Both the position numbers and the translations under genes were made by a program. A stretch of 64,000 nt of DNA from Nocardioides albus (GTDB lineage Bacteria; Actinomycetota; Actinomycetes; Propionibacteriales; Nocardioidaceae), in NCBI RefSeq assembly GCF_014648255.1, contig NZ_BMQT01000004.1:62001-126000 (forward strand), in the 5' to 3' direction. Positions 16,984-26,744 of the stretch are shown piece by piece. The notes beneath the pieces are model-generated. The model was not told the DNA's origin. It made no database searches and saw only the letters and a program-made list of their open reading frames with translations. Every line of letters begins with the position of its first letter. The stretch's first letter is position 1.

Positions 16984-18741
16984 GTGGAGCACTCCGGCCT
17001 CGCGCCAGAACCACAGCCAGATCTCCAGTCCGCATGGACGAGGGTGGTCGCCGAGCTTCCGCCCAACCAGCGCGCCTGGCTCCGGGACAGCGAACCACTC
17101 ACTCTGCACGGGTCGACCGCGATCGTCGAGGTCCCCAACGACTTCACCCGCAACCAGATCGAGGGCCGCCTGCGTGGCTCCCTGGAGAAGTCGCTGGGCG
17201 AGATCTTCCATCGCGAGATCCGCATCGCCGTCACCGTCAACCCAGATCTCGACGTAACCCCGGATCCGGACACGCAGGCGATCATGATCTCCGAGCGGGA
17301 GATCGCCGCGGCGGACGCTGCTGCCGCCGCTGCCCTCCAGCAGCAGACGGCCTTCCCAGGCCAGTCGGCGTACCCCAGCCAGTCGGCGTTCCCGCACCAG
17401 TCGGTCTACCCGCCCAACTCGCCCGGACTCATCCCCGGTCCGCCGGCGCCCGGGCCACGCGACGAGCCGGAGGCCCCCGCGGCGTACTCGGCTCCGCCGG
17501 CGCCCATCGCGCCGCCGCCCGGCCAGCAGCAGCCCGGCCAGCAGCAGCCGGCTCCCGGGAACGACGACGTACGTCCCGGCTATGGCGACATGTCGACAAA
17601 TCCCCCGGCTCCGCCAGTGGCTCCCGTCGAGGAGCCGATCCCGCCCCGGCCGCTCGTCCCCGGTCCGCCGACCAGGGCGAGCGAGCCGAGCCACAATGTC
17701 CTCGAGACCCGTCTGAACCCGAAGTACACCTTCGAGACGTTCGTCATCGGATCTTCCAACCGGTTCCCGCACGCGGCAGCGGTCGCGGTCAGCGAAGCAC
17801 CGGGCAAGGCCTACAACCCGCTGCTCGTCTACGGGGAGTCCGGCCTCGGCAAGACCCACCTGCTGCACGCGATCGGCCACTACGTCCGGAGCCTCTACTC
17901 CGGCGCGAAGGTGCGCTACGTGAGCTCGGAGGAGTTCACCAACGAGTTCATCAACGCGATCCGCGACGACCGGCAGGACCGGTTCAAGCGTCGCTACCGC
18001 GATGTCGACGTCCTGCTGATCGACGACATCCAGTTCTTGGAGGGGAAGACCCAGACGCAGGAGGAGTTCTTCCACACCTTCAACACGCTCCACAACGCCA
18101 ACAAGCAGATCGTGCTGACCTCCGACCGTCCGCCGAAGCGCCTCGAGGCGTTGGAGGACCGGCTGCGGAACCGATTCGAGTGGGGTCTGATCACCGACGT
18201 CCAGCCGCCCGACATCGAGACGCGGATCGCGATCCTTCGCAAAAAGGCGGCGATGGAGCGGCTCACCGCGCCGCCCGACGTGCTCGAGTTCATCGCGAGC
18301 AAGATCCAGACCAACATCCGTGAGCTCGAGGGTGCGCTGATCCGGGTGACCGCGTTCGCCAACCTCAACCGGCAGGACGTCGACCTGACGCTGGCCGAGA
18401 TCGTGCTCAAGGACCTCATCCCCGACGGCGGGGAGCCGGAGATCACGGCCGGCCTGATCATCGCCCAGACCGCGGCCTACTTCGGGCTGTCGATCGACGA
18501 GCTCACCGGACCCTCGCGTGGGCGTCACCTCGTCATGGCCCGTCAGATCGCCATGTATCTGTGCCGTGAGCTCACCGAGGACTCCCTGCCCAAGATCGGC
18601 AAGCACTTCGGCGGCCGCGACCACACCACGGTGATGTACGCCGAGCGGAAGATCAACCAGCTCCTCGCCGAGCGTCGCGCCGTCTTCAACCAGGTCTCCG
18701 AGCTCACCAACCGCGTCAAGATGCAGGCGCGCCAGGCCTAG
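16984..18741 (+). CDS. dnaA: Chromosomal replication initiator DnaA
   Basis: 585 residues from GTG 16984, chosen because AGG lies about six bases upstream and the protein then begins at domain I; a longer frame to 16834 would translate the DnaA-box leader. Domain I spans about 1-90. Domain II is a long Pro/Gln-rich linker (about 110-220) with repeated QSAYP/QSAFP and GQQQP units. The AAA+ domain has Walker [12 protein letters not shown] and Walker [13 protein letters not shown]. Domain IV ends with the DNA-binding signature [15 protein letters not shown]. Confidence 0.96.
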   Translation: MEHSGLAPEPQPDLQSAWTRVVAELPPNQRAWLRDSEPLTLHGSTAIVEVPNDFTRNQIEGRLRGSLEKSLGEIFHREIRIAVTVNPDLDVTPDPDTQAIMISEREIAAADAAAAAALQQQTAFPGQSAYPSQSAFPHQSVYPPNSPGLIPGPPAPGPRDEPEAPAAYSAPPAPIAPPPGQQQPGQQQPAPGNDDVRPGYGDMSTNPPAPPVAPVEEPIPPRPLVPGPPTRASEPSHNVLETRLNPKYTFETFVIGSSNRFPHAAAVAVSEAPGKAYNPLLVYGESGLGKTHLLHAIGHYVRSLYSGAKVRYVSSEEFTNEFINAIRDDRQDRFKRRYRDVDVLLIDDIQFLEGKTQTQEEFFHTFNTLHNANKQIVLTSDRPPKRLEALEDRLRNRFEWGLITDVQPPDIETRIAILRKKAAMERLTAPPDVLEFIASKIQTNIRELEGALIRVTAFANLNRQDVDLTLAEIVLKDLIPDGGEPEITAGLIIAQTAAYFGLSIDELTGPSRGRHLVMARQIAMYLCRELTEDSLPKIGKHFGGRDHTTVMYAERKINQLLAERRAVFNQVSELTNRVKMQARQA

Positions 18742-19481
18742 ACCGGACGTACGCAGGCCGATCACCACCGGTGGTCGAGCTTGTCGAGACCACTCGACCG
18801 TGACTCACGGGGTGGTCTCGACAGGCTCGACCACCGGTGCTTTGCGTGCTCTCGACAGGCTCGACCACCGATGCCTTGCTGCGCCTCCGGAGGCTCATCC
18901 ACAGGTGTCCCGTCCGCGTTTTGGGATTTCCAAAACCCACAGGCCGAGATTTCCCGAGGTTCTCCCAAGGTTGTCCACAGCCCACAGGCTGGGCGAAACC
19001 TGTGGAGAACCGGCCGTTCAAATGGGATGGAAAAGGGGATGGCCTGTGCACAAAACACTCGGGAGTGCTCACAGCTCTCCACAGCCCACAGTGACGTGCG
19101 TCATTTCAGCAGGACGTCCACACCCCCTGTGGAATCATATTTCCGGCCACGACCTGGGAAGACGTGCGTCATCCACATTTCCCACAGATGCTCTTACGAC
19201 GTACGAAACTATTTAATCCACGGATCCTCGGTGAAATTCCTCGAGCGCCCCTCCCTGGGGACAACCCGCTCAGCGATCCGGAGTCCACAGGCAGGCCTGT
19301 GCAGAGCCGAGAGGGCTGAGCGCTTACCGGTTGTCGGCGGTCCGTGGCAGGATGCGTACTCCAGGTCATGTCAACGCGGGGGCGTTCCGGAACCGGTGTC
19401 GTCTTCCCCATGGTTCAAGCACAGCCCGGACCGCATGTCCTCAAACGCCCCGATGTCGAGTTAGAAGAAGGACAGGTCATC
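18742..19481. other. Predicted chromosomal origin oriC
   Basis: This 740-base gap between dnaA and dnaN begins with three interspersed elements (18770-18793, 18811-18835, 18846-18869). DnaA boxes follow: a perfect TTGTCCACA at 18971-18979 and near matches at 18895 and 19169 (TCATCCACA), 19001 (TGTGGAGAA), 19045 (TGTGCACAA), 19075, 19114 and 19281. An AT-richer stretch around 19195-19245 with CTATTTAAT is the best unwinding-region candidate. The dnaN promoter should lie near the end. Confidence 0.85.
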
Positions 19482-20621
19482 GTGAAGTTCCGCGTCGACC
19501 GCGACGTGTTCGCGGATGCTGTCGCCTGGGCTGCCCGCAGCCTTCCGGTCCGCCCCAGCACCCCGGTGCTCTCCGGCCTCCTGATCGAGGCGGGTCACGA
19601 GGGCCTGATGCTCTCGACGTTCGACTACGAGACCTCAGCGAGGGCGACGCTCTCGGCCGAGGTCGCCGACGAGGGCAAGGCACTGGTCTCGGGCAAGCTG
19701 CTCGCCGACATCTGCCGCAGCCTTCCGGCCAAGCCGGTCGAGATGGTCACCGACGGATCTCGCGTCTCGCTCACCTGCGGGAGCGCACGGTTCAGCCTGC
19801 AGACGATGCCGGTGGAGGACTACCCGACGCTGCCGGAGATGCCGACCGCGGCCGGCACGGTCAAGTCGGAGCTGTTCGCCCACGCCGTCGCCCAGGCGGT
19901 GACCGCCGCCGGCCGCGACGACATGCTTCCGGTGCTGACCGGCGTGCGGCTCGAGATCGAGGGCTCCACGATCTCGCTGCTGGCCACCGACCGCTTCCGG
20001 CTCTCCCACCGTGAGCTCGAGTGGAACCCGGCGACCCCCGACGAGAGCATGGCCGCGCTGGTGCCGGCCAAGGTGCTCGGTGACACCGCCAAGTCGCTGA
20101 CCAGCGGCAGCGAGGTCACTCTGGCGCTGTCCACCACCGGCACCGGCGAGGGCATCATCGGCTTCGAGGGCGCGGCCGCGGGCGGCGTACGTCGCACCAC
20201 GACGCGCCTGCTCGACGGTGAGTTCCCGAAGGTGCGCAGCCTGTTTCCCGCCGAGCACCTCACCACCGCGCTGGTCGACAAGGCCTCCCTGATCGAGTCG
20301 GTCAAGCGCGTCGCGCTGGTCGCCGAGCGCAACACCGCGGTCCAGATGGTCTTCGAGGACGGCGTGCTCACGCTCGATGCCGGTTCCGGTGACGAGGCTC
20401 AGGCGTCGGAGTCCATCGAGGCGACCATGGAGGGCGAGGGACTGACCACCGGGTTCAACCCGCAGTTCCTCCTCGACGGGCTGCAGGCCATCGACCAGCA
20501 GGTCGTCGAGCTCGCCTTCACCCAGGCGCCGAAGCCTGTGGTGATCAGCGGCAAGCCGGCCGAGGGCGGCGAGGAACCCGGCTTCCGCTACCTGCTGATG
20601 CCGCGGCGCCTGCTCTCCTGA
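19482..20621 (+). CDS. dnaN: DNA polymerase III beta sliding clamp
   Basis: 379 residues from GTG 19482, preceded by AGAAGGACAGG, giving the standard start MKFRVDRDVFADAVAWAARSLP. Three repeated clamp domains are visible, and the C-terminus GFRYLLMPRRL is the typical clamp end. It tethers polymerase III to DNA. The order dnaA-dnaN-gnd-recF matches Streptomyces and Nocardioidaceae. Confidence 0.96.
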   Translation: MKFRVDRDVFADAVAWAARSLPVRPSTPVLSGLLIEAGHEGLMLSTFDYETSARATLSAEVADEGKALVSGKLLADICRSLPAKPVEMVTDGSRVSLTCGSARFSLQTMPVEDYPTLPEMPTAAGTVKSELFAHAVAQAVTAAGRDDMLPVLTGVRLEIEGSTISLLATDRFRLSHRELEWNPATPDESMAALVPAKVLGDTAKSLTSGSEVTLALSTTGTGEGIIGFEGAAAGGVRRTTTRLLDGEFPKVRSLFPAEHLTTALVDKASLIESVKRVALVAERNTAVQMVFEDGVLTLDAGSGDEAQASESIEATMEGEGLTTGFNPQFLLDGLQAIDQQVVELAFTQAPKPVVISGKPAEGGEEPGFRYLLMPRRLLS

Positions 20622-20638
20622 ACCCGTCGCGTACTACA

Positions 20639-20663
20639 GGTGGTCTCGACAAGCTCGACCACC
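20639..20663. repeat. Interspersed element between dnaN and gnd
   Basis: Perfect copy with arms GGTGGT/ACCACC and core CTCGACAAGCTCG. It fills about 40 percent of the 61-base gap and ends shortly before the gnd ribosome site GAGAGGAA. Confidence 0.9.
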
Positions 20664-20682
20664 GGTTTGAGAGGAATTCTCC

Positions 20683-21573
20683 ATGCACATCGGACTCGTC
20701 GGCCTCGGCAAGATGGGTGGCAACATGCGCACCCGGCTGCGGGAGGCTGGTCACACTGTCGTCGGCTACGACCGCAACCCAGACCTCGCTGACGTGGCGA
20801 GCCTGGCAGAGCTCGTCGAGGCGCTGCCCAGTCCCAAGGTGGTCTGGGTGATGGTGCCGGCGGGCGACCCGACTCGCTCCACGATCGCCGAGCTCAAGGA
20901 GCTCCTCGGTGAGGGCGACCTGGTCGTCGACGGCGGCAACTCGAAATACACCGACGACGCCAAGAACGCCGAGAGCCTCGCGGAGAGGGGCATCGGCTTC
21001 GTCGACTGCGGCGTCTCCGGTGGCGTCTGGGGCCTCCAGAACGGATACGCGCTGATGTACGGCGGCTCGGCGGAGAACGCGGCCAAGGTGATGCCCGCCT
21101 TCGAGGCGCTCAAGCCGGCCGGCACCGAGGACGGGCTCGTCCACTGCGGCTCCACCCCCGGCGCCGGGCACTTCTCCAAGATGGTCCACAACGGCATCGA
21201 GTACGCGATGATGCAGGCCTACGCCGAGGGCTGGGAGCTCCTCGACAAGGTCGACATCGTCGACAACGTCCCGGAGATCTTCGCCTCGTGGCGGACCGGG
21301 ACGGTCGTACGTTCCTGGCTTCTCGATCTTCTCGTCGACCAGCTGCGCGCCGACGAGCACCTCGACAAGATCAGGGGTTACGCCGACGACTCGGGCGAGG
21401 GTCGGTGGACCGTCGAGGCTGCGATCGAGAACGCGGTCCCGATGCCGGCGATCTCGGCTTCGCTCTTCGCGCGGTTCGTGTCGCGGCAGGAGGACGACCA
21501 CGCCATGAAGGCGATCGCTGCGATGCGCAACGGGTTCGGTGGGCACGCGGTGATCTCGGAGTCCGAGGCCTGA
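20683..21573 (+). CDS. gnd: 6-phosphogluconate dehydrogenase, decarboxylating (short GntZ/YqeC type)
   Basis: 296 residues. It begins with the Rossmann motif GLVGLGKMGGNM and has DGGNSKYTDD and the substrate motif GSTPGAGHFSKMVHNGIEYAMMQAYAEG. The short length marks the NAD-preferring class of about 300 residues, not the 470-residue oxidative-pathway enzyme. It converts 6-phosphogluconate to ribulose-5-phosphate and CO2. A metabolic gene between dnaN and recF is a known actinobacterial arrangement. Confidence 0.93.
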   Translation: MHIGLVGLGKMGGNMRTRLREAGHTVVGYDRNPDLADVASLAELVEALPSPKVVWVMVPAGDPTRSTIAELKELLGEGDLVVDGGNSKYTDDAKNAESLAERGIGFVDCGVSGGVWGLQNGYALMYGGSAENAAKVMPAFEALKPAGTEDGLVHCGSTPGAGHFSKMVHNGIEYAMMQAYAEGWELLDKVDIVDNVPEIFASWRTGTVVRSWLLDLLVDQLRADEHLDKIRGYADDSGEGRWTVEAAIENAVPMPAISASLFARFVSRQEDDHAMKAIAAMRNGFGGHAVISESEA

Positions 21574-21590
21574 GGCCTCAGGTTGGGTGG

Positions 21591-21683
21591 GGTGGTCTCG
21601 ACAGGCTCGACCACCGGGTCGGCGAGGGCTGAGGCCGGGCTCGGGTGGTGGTCTCGACAAGCTCGACCACCGGCTCGACCACC
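21591..21683. repeat. Interspersed elements between gnd and DUF2752 gene
   Basis: Copies at 21591-21615 (CAGG core) and 21647-21671 (CAAG core), followed by a lone arm GGCTCGACCACC at 21672-21683 that touches the stop codon of the convergent gene. Confidence 0.85.
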
Positions 21684-22129
21684 TAGATGGCGGGGATCGC
21701 TCCGGTCATCGTGAGGATCAGGCGGACGGCGCCGTAGGCGAGGAAGAGCGCGAAGGTGCCGAGGACGATCGGGCTCTTGACGAGCTTGTCGAGGTCAGCG
21801 GGGCGGCTCCGGGTGAGCCGGGCACGCACGGAGACCACGGCGAGGACGATGACCGCCAGAATCAGGACCGGACCGAACCAGTTGCTGGCCAGCGCCGAGC
21901 CGACATCGCCGTGCATCAGGTAGACCCAGGAGCGGGTCAGGCCACAGCCTGGGCAGGGCAGGCCGGTGAGCGCACGGAACGGACAGATCACCGGGCCGTC
22001 CTCGATGCCGCCGGCCGGCAGGAGCGCCGCGATGACGACCCCGCCGACGCCGATGGCGGCGGTGATCTCCGTGGAGCTCACCGCCGCGACGCGCTGACGC
22101 AGGTCAGGCGAGGGGCTTGCCGTCGACAT
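21683..22129 (-). CDS. DUF2752 membrane protein
   Basis: 148 residues with the DUF2752 signature [17 protein letters not shown] after an ICPFRALTG stretch, and three to four hydrophobic helices. The paired cysteines suggest metal or redox chemistry, but no function is established. It overlaps the next gene by 26 bases and is co-oriented with it. A GAGCTTGTCGAGG stretch at about 21781-21793, encoding LDKL, may be a decayed interspersed element. Confidence 0.85.
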   Translation of the reverse strand: MSTASPSPDLRQRVAAVSSTEITAAIGVGGVVIAALLPAGGIEDGPVICPFRALTGLPCPGCGLTRSWVYLMHGDVGSALASNWFGPVLILAVIVLAVVSVRARLTRSRPADLDKLVKSPIVLGTFALFLAYGAVRLILTMTGAIPAI

Positions 22130-22526
22130 CCGGGAACTTTCTCACGATGATGAGGATGATGTCGATGATCGTCCAGATCCCGAAGCCGCCACAGGTGATC
22201 AGCTTCACGACGCCGAGGCCGATCTGCCCGACGTAGAAGCGGTCGACGCCGAGTGACCCCAGGAAGATCGAGAGCAGCAGCGTGAGGAGCCACTCGCGGC
22301 TCGAGAAGACGCCCGGGATCTGTTTCACGGGAAACCACTGCTGGTCGGTGCCGAGGCTGGCCGGGGTGTCGGACTTGATCTGGCCCGCCGCCGCCATGTG
22401 GGCGAGCTGCTCGACCGGGTAGGGGCCATGGACCTGGCCCATCACCGACAGATAGAAAGGCCCTGCTGGAGCGCCATAGGCGGGTTGCCCTGGAGGCGGG
22501 CCGTAAGGGTTGGGAGACTGGCTCAT
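22104..22526 (-). CDS. TM2 domain protein with N-terminal GYF-like domain
   Basis: 140 residues. A Pro/Gly-rich N-terminus leads to a GYF_2/DUF4339-like segment ([24 protein letters not shown] and WFPVKQIPG). Next is a TM2 domain with two helices ([43 protein letters not shown]). It is predicted to be an inner-membrane protein of unknown role. It starts 28 bases from the divergent recF. A degenerate parS site lies within it and encodes WFPVK. Confidence 0.88.
   Translation of the reverse strand: MSQSPNPYGPPPGQPAYGAPAGPFYLSVMGQVHGPYPVEQLAHMAAAGQIKSDTPASLGTDQQWFPVKQIPGVFSSREWLLTLLLSIFLGSLGVDRFYVGQIGLGVVKLITCGGFGIWTIIDIILIIVRKFPDVDGKPLA
22322..22335. promoter_or_regulatory. Degenerate parS site inside the TM2 gene
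   Basis: GTTTCACGGGAAAC differs from the ParB palindrome at one central base and lies on the other side of oriC from parA and parB. Confidence 0.5.
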
Positions 22527-22554
22527 GCAGGCACCCTAACGAGAGAGGAACCCG

Positions 22555-23706
22555 ATGTACGTCTCACACCTCTCTCTCCACGACTTCCGTTCCTATCGGA
22601 GCGTCGACGTCCCCCTCGAGGCAGGCGTGACCGCCTTCGTCGGGCGCAACGGCCAGGGCAAGACCAACCTGGTCGAGGCGATCGACTATCTCTCCCGGCT
22701 GCAGTCACACCGGGTCGCCACCGACGCCCCGCTGGTCCGTGCCGGCGCCGACCAGGCCGTCGTCCGCGCCGCCGTCGTACGTGACGGCCGCACCGCGACG
22801 CTCGAGGTCGAGATCAACGCGGGCCGCGCCAACAAGGCCCGGATCAACAGGAGCCCGCTCCCCCGCACCCGCGACCTCGTCGGACTGGTCCGCACCGTCG
22901 TCTTCTCCCCCGAGGACCTGACCCTCGTCAAGGGCGACCCTTCCGACCGGCGGCGTTTCCTCGACGATCTGATGATCCTGCGCTCCCCTCGTCTCGCAGG
23001 CGTACGCAGCGACTACGACCGCGTCCTCAAGCAACGCAACTCGTTGCTCAAGACCGCCGGCCTCGCCCGCGGCTCCGCTCGCGAAGGCGCGCTCGCCACG
23101 CTGTCCGTCTGGGACGACCACCTGGCGACCATCGGCGCCGAGATCCTTGCCCAGCGCCTCGCCCTCGTCGAGGCACTGAAGCCGTACGTCGGCAAGGCCT
23201 ATGAGACGGTCGCCCGCGGCGCGACCCGCGACGATGCCGAGATCACCTACAAGTCGTCGGTGGTCGAGCCTGTCGAGACCATCACCCCGACCGTGGAGTC
23301 GCTTCGTGAGCTCATCCTCGCCGAGCTGGCCCGCCGCCAGAAGGACGAGCTCGACCGCGGCATCAGCCTGGTCGGCCCGCACCGCGACGACCTGTTGCTC
23401 CACATCAGCGCCGGCAGCGAGCGCCTCCCGGTCAAGGGCTACGCCAGCCACGGCGAGTCCTGGTCCTTCGCGCTGGCGCTCCGGCTCGCTGCGTACGACC
23501 TGTTGCGGGCCGACGGCGACGATCCGATCCTGATCCTCGACGACGTCTTCGCCGAGCTCGACAGCCAACGGCGGCGACAGCTGGCCGAGCTGGTCGCCGA
23601 TGCGGAGCAGGTCCTCGTCACCGCCGCTGTCCCCGAGGACGTACCCGCCGTCCTCGCCGGCGCGCGCTACCAGGTCAGCGCCGGCGAGGTGACCCGCGAT
23701 GAGTGA
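22555..23706 (+). CDS. recF: DNA replication and repair protein RecF
   Basis: 383 residues. The N-terminus [21 protein letters not shown] is followed by Walker [15 protein letters not shown], the middle segment [14 protein letters not shown], the ABC-type signature region [18 protein letters not shown] and Walker [17 protein letters not shown]. RecF loads RecA at single-strand gaps. About residues 235-243 read SVVEPVETI and are encoded by a copy of the interspersed element, an apparent in-frame insertion in a surface loop. The stop overlaps the next start by eight bases. Confidence 0.95.
   Translation: MYVSHLSLHDFRSYRSVDVPLEAGVTAFVGRNGQGKTNLVEAIDYLSRLQSHRVATDAPLVRAGADQAVVRAAVVRDGRTATLEVEINAGRANKARINRSPLPRTRDLVGLVRTVVFSPEDLTLVKGDPSDRRRFLDDLMILRSPRLAGVRSDYDRVLKQRNSLLKTAGLARGSAREGALATLSVWDDHLATIGAEILAQRLALVEALKPYVGKAYETVARGATRDDAEITYKSSVVEPVETITPTVESLRELILAELARRQKDELDRGISLVGPHRDDLLLHISAGSERLPVKGYASHGESWSFALALRLAAYDLLRADGDDPILILDDVFAELDSQRRRQLAELVADAEQVLVTAAVPEDVPAVLAGARYQVSAGEVTRDE
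23259..23283. repeat. Interspersed element inside recF
   Basis: Arms GGTGGT/ACCATC with core CGAGCCTGTCGAG. It is in frame with recF, gives the peptide VVEPVETI and keeps the reading frame. Confidence 0.8.
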
Positions 23707-24271
23707 CGACGACCCGGTGGTCGAGCCTGTCGAGATGACCACGCCAGTGGAAGAAGAGGATCCCGAAAAGCGCCCCGACGGCCTGGACCTAGCCCGCTCC
23801 TTGACCCGCGCCACGGCCAATATGCCCGCCCCGAAGGCAGGCATGCGGAAGAAGCGGCGTACGCCCTACAACGCCACCCGCCGCGGCACGGTCTCCGGCG
23901 CCCGGCCCGACGACCGCGACCCGCAGCTCATCGACTCGGTGGTCAGCCGGATGGTCAACGATCACGGCTGGGACACCTCGCTGCGGGTGCACGGCGTGAT
24001 GGCCCGCTGGGCTGACATCGTCGGCGAGGAGATCGCCGATCACACCACCCCCGAGTCGTACGCCGACGGCAAGCTGTCCGTACGTACCGACTCGACCGCC
24101 TGGGCGACCCAGCTCAAGCTGCTCGCACCGAACCTGGTCAAGCGGCTCAACGAGGAGCTCGGCCACGGCACCGTTCTCGTCATCGAGGTCCTCGGCCCGC
24201 ACCTCCCCTCCTGGAAGAAGGGACCCAGAGGCCTCCGCGACGGACGTGGCCCACGCGACACCTACGGCTGA
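23699..24271 (+). CDS. DUF721 (DciA-like) protein
   Basis: 190 residues. The C-terminal half is a DUF721/DciA domain ([32 protein letters not shown]). DciA proteins load replicative helicase in bacteria without DnaC, and the recF-DUF721-gyrB order (Rv0004 in M. tuberculosis) agrees. The N-terminus starts [16 protein letters not shown], where VVEPVEMT comes from an interspersed element. Translation is likely coupled to recF through the eight-base overlap. Confidence 0.9.
   Translation: MSDDDPVVEPVEMTTPVEEEDPEKRPDGLDLARSLTRATANMPAPKAGMRKKRRTPYNATRRGTVSGARPDDRDPQLIDSVVSRMVNDHGWDTSLRVHGVMARWADIVGEEIADHTTPESYADGKLSVRTDSTAWATQLKLLAPNLVKRLNEELGHGTVLVIEVLGPHLPSWKKGPRGLRDGRGPRDTYG
23716..23740. repeat. 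Interspersed element inside the DUF721 gene
   Basis: Arms GGTGGT and ATGACC with core CGAGCCTGTCGAG. The two arms belong to different arm types, so pairing is broken here. It encodes VVEPVEMT near the N-terminus. Confidence 0.8.
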
Positions 24272-24596
24272 GACGGATGGACGGCGATCGTGAACAGGTG
24301 TTCGAGGACCAGGTCACGAGCTCCGATCTGCCGCTCTGGGCGCCCCGAGAACGTATAGGGACTCACCGAGCCCCCTGCTGAGGGCGCAGAGACACCGTCA
24401 AGAGACGCACAGACGCTCATTTCGATCACAGTTCCCCCTCAGGGCGGGCCGCGTGCGTGGAATCCGGGGTTCTACGGGGTATTATGGGGATTGGGTCGAT
24501 CGTCCTAGGTTCCACTACCCGGCGCAGGTCGGCCCGTTGCATGCCCGACCGACACCACGTCCGATTCCGGACCGAAATGACAGGTGGATCGCACCG
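24272..24596 (+). promoter_or_regulatory. gyrB upstream region
   Basis: A 325-base gap without a gene. A TATTAT hexamer at 24480-24485 is a possible -10 element, without an obvious -35 box. Relaxation-stimulated transcription of gyrBA is typical, but I can point to no specific motif. The last copies of the interspersed element lie just before this gap. Confidence 0.35.
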
Positions 24597-26687
24597 GTGA
24601 CCGCTGCCGACCAGACGACTCCCATGCCGGACGACAAGACCGCAGGCGGAGTCGAATACGACGCCTCTGCCATCCAGGTTCTCGAAGGCCTCGAAGCGGT
24701 CCGCAAACGACCGGGTATGTACATCGGCTCGACCGGAGCCCGCGGACTGCACCACCTGATCTGGGAGATCGTGGACAACGCGGTCGACGAGGCCCTCGCC
24801 GGCTACTGCGACACCATCAAGGTGACGCTGCGCGAGGACGGCTGGGTGAGCGTCTCCGACAACGGTCGAGGCATCCCGACCGACACCGCGCCCGGCCAGG
24901 ACGTGCCCGCCGCGACCTTGGCGCTGACCGTGCTGCACGCCGGCGGGAAGTTCGGTGGAGGCGGCTACAAGGTCTCCGGTGGCCTGCACGGCGTCGGCTC
25001 CTCCGTGGTGAACGCGCTCTCGACCAATCTCCACATGGAGATCAAGAACCGGGGCCGGCTGTGGGAGCAGGAGTTCACCAGCGGCGTACCCGACTACGAC
25101 CTCCGCGAGGTGTGCGAGCTCGAAGAGGGTGAGCGCACCGGCACCACGATCTCGTGGAACGCCTCGAGCGAGATCTTCGAGTCGACCGAATACAACCTCG
25201 AGACGATCTCGAGCCACTTCCGCGAGACCGCGTTCCTGAACAAGGGTCTGCGTATCGAGCTGCGCGACGAGCGGCCGCAGGCGTCCGCGATCGCCGAGGC
25301 GGTCGAGGACGGCACCGTCGAGCAGGACACCGACGGAGCCGACGAGCTGCACAGCTCCGGCAACGGCGAGCGGGTGCTCGAGCAGTCCTTCTACTACGAG
25401 CGCGGTCTGGCCGACTACGTCGACCACCTGAACAAGCGCAAGACACCGGTCTCGAGCATCATCGCCTTCGAGACCGAGACCGACGAGAAGGCGCCGAACC
25501 CGATGAGCGTCGAGATCGCCATGCAGTGGCAGGCGTCGTCGTACAACGAGTCGGTCCACACCTTCGCCAACACGGTCAACACCCCCGGCGGCGGCACCCA
25601 CGAGGAGGGTTTCCGCGCCGCGCTCACCACCCTGATCAACCGTTGGGGCGAGGAGTGGGGCCAGATCAAGAAGAAGGAAGACCGGCTCACCGGTGACGAC
25701 ATCCGCGAGGGTCTCACCGCGATCATCTCGGTGAAGATCAGCGAGCCGCAGTTCGAGGGCCAGACCAAGGACAAGCTCGGCAACACCGAGGTCAAGGGCT
25801 TCGTGCAGGGCGCGGTCAACGACCAGCTCGGCGCCTGGCTGGAGGAGAACCCGGCCGAGGGCAAGGAGATCATCCGCAAGTCGATGGCTGCCGCCTCGGC
25901 CCGGATCGCTGCCCGTAAGGCCCGCGACCTGGCCCGCAACCGCAAGGGCATCGGCGGCGGAGGCGGCCTGCCCGGCAAGCTCGCCGACTGCCAGTCGACC
26001 AACCCCGAAGAGTGCGAGATCTTCGTCGTCGAGGGTGACTCCGCGGGCGGCTCGGCCAAGTCCGGTCGCGACCCGCGCATCCAGGCGATCCTCCCGATCC
26101 GAGGCAAGATCCTCAACGTCGAGAAGGCGCGGATCGACAAGGTGCTCGCCAACCAGGAGGTCCAGTCGATCATCTCCGCGCTGGGCACCGGCGTGCACGA
26201 CGACTTCGACATCAACCGGCTGCGCTACCACAAGATCGTGATGATGGCCGACGCCGACGTCGACGGTCACCACATCAACACCCTGCTGCTGACGCTGCTG
26301 TTCCGGTTCATGAAGCCGCTGATCGAGCAGGGCTACGTCTACCTCGCCCAGCCGCCGCTCTACCGCCTGCGCTGGAACAAGCCGGCCGAGCACGAGTTCG
26401 TCTACTCCGACTCCGAGCGCGACGCGCTCATGCGCGACGGTCTCGAGCAGGGCAAGAAGCTGCCCAAGGAGAACGCGGTCCAGCGCTACAAGGGTCTGGG
26501 CGAGATGAACGCCGACGAGCTGTGGGAGACCACGATGGACCCGTCGCAGCGACTGCTGCTCCAGGTCACCCTCGAGGACGCCGCTCACGCCGACGAGATC
26601 TTCTCCATCCTCATGGGCGAGGACGTCGCCGAGCGACGCTCCTTCATCCAGCGCAACGCCAAGGACGTCCGATTCCTCGACATCTAG
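24597..26687 (+). CDS. gyrB: DNA gyrase subunit B
   Basis: 696 residues from GTG 24597 (AGGTGG about ten bases upstream; ATG 24624 is an alternative). The GHKL ATPase domain shows [22 protein letters not shown] and [19 protein letters not shown]. The TOPRIM domain shows [10 protein letters not shown] and [11 protein letters not shown]. With GyrA it introduces negative supercoils. A short acidic insert ([18 protein letters not shown], about residues 240-257) is a modest oddity also seen in other actinobacterial GyrB proteins. Confidence 0.97.
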   Translation: MTAADQTTPMPDDKTAGGVEYDASAIQVLEGLEAVRKRPGMYIGSTGARGLHHLIWEIVDNAVDEALAGYCDTIKVTLREDGWVSVSDNGRGIPTDTAPGQDVPAATLALTVLHAGGKFGGGGYKVSGGLHGVGSSVVNALSTNLHMEIKNRGRLWEQEFTSGVPDYDLREVCELEEGERTGTTISWNASSEIFESTEYNLETISSHFRETAFLNKGLRIELRDERPQASAIAEAVEDGTVEQDTDGADELHSSGNGERVLEQSFYYERGLADYVDHLNKRKTPVSSIIAFETETDEKAPNPMSVEIAMQWQASSYNESVHTFANTVNTPGGGTHEEGFRAALTTLINRWGEEWGQIKKKEDRLTGDDIREGLTAIISVKISEPQFEGQTKDKLGNTEVKGFVQGAVNDQLGAWLEENPAEGKEIIRKSMAAASARIAARKARDLARNRKGIGGGGGLPGKLADCQSTNPEECEIFVVEGDSAGGSAKSGRDPRIQAILPIRGKILNVEKARIDKVLANQEVQSIISALGTGVHDDFDINRLRYHKIVMMADADVDGHHINTLLLTLLFRFMKPLIEQGYVYLAQPPLYRLRWNKPAEHEFVYSDSERDALMRDGLEQGKKLPKENAVQRYKGLGEMNADELWETTMDPSQRLLLQVTLEDAAHADEIFSILMGEDVAERRSFIQRNAKDVRFLDI

Positions 26688-26744
26688 AACCTGGGCTCTA
26701 GCCCACGACCTAGATACCGATAGACGCACGCAGAAAGTGAAATC

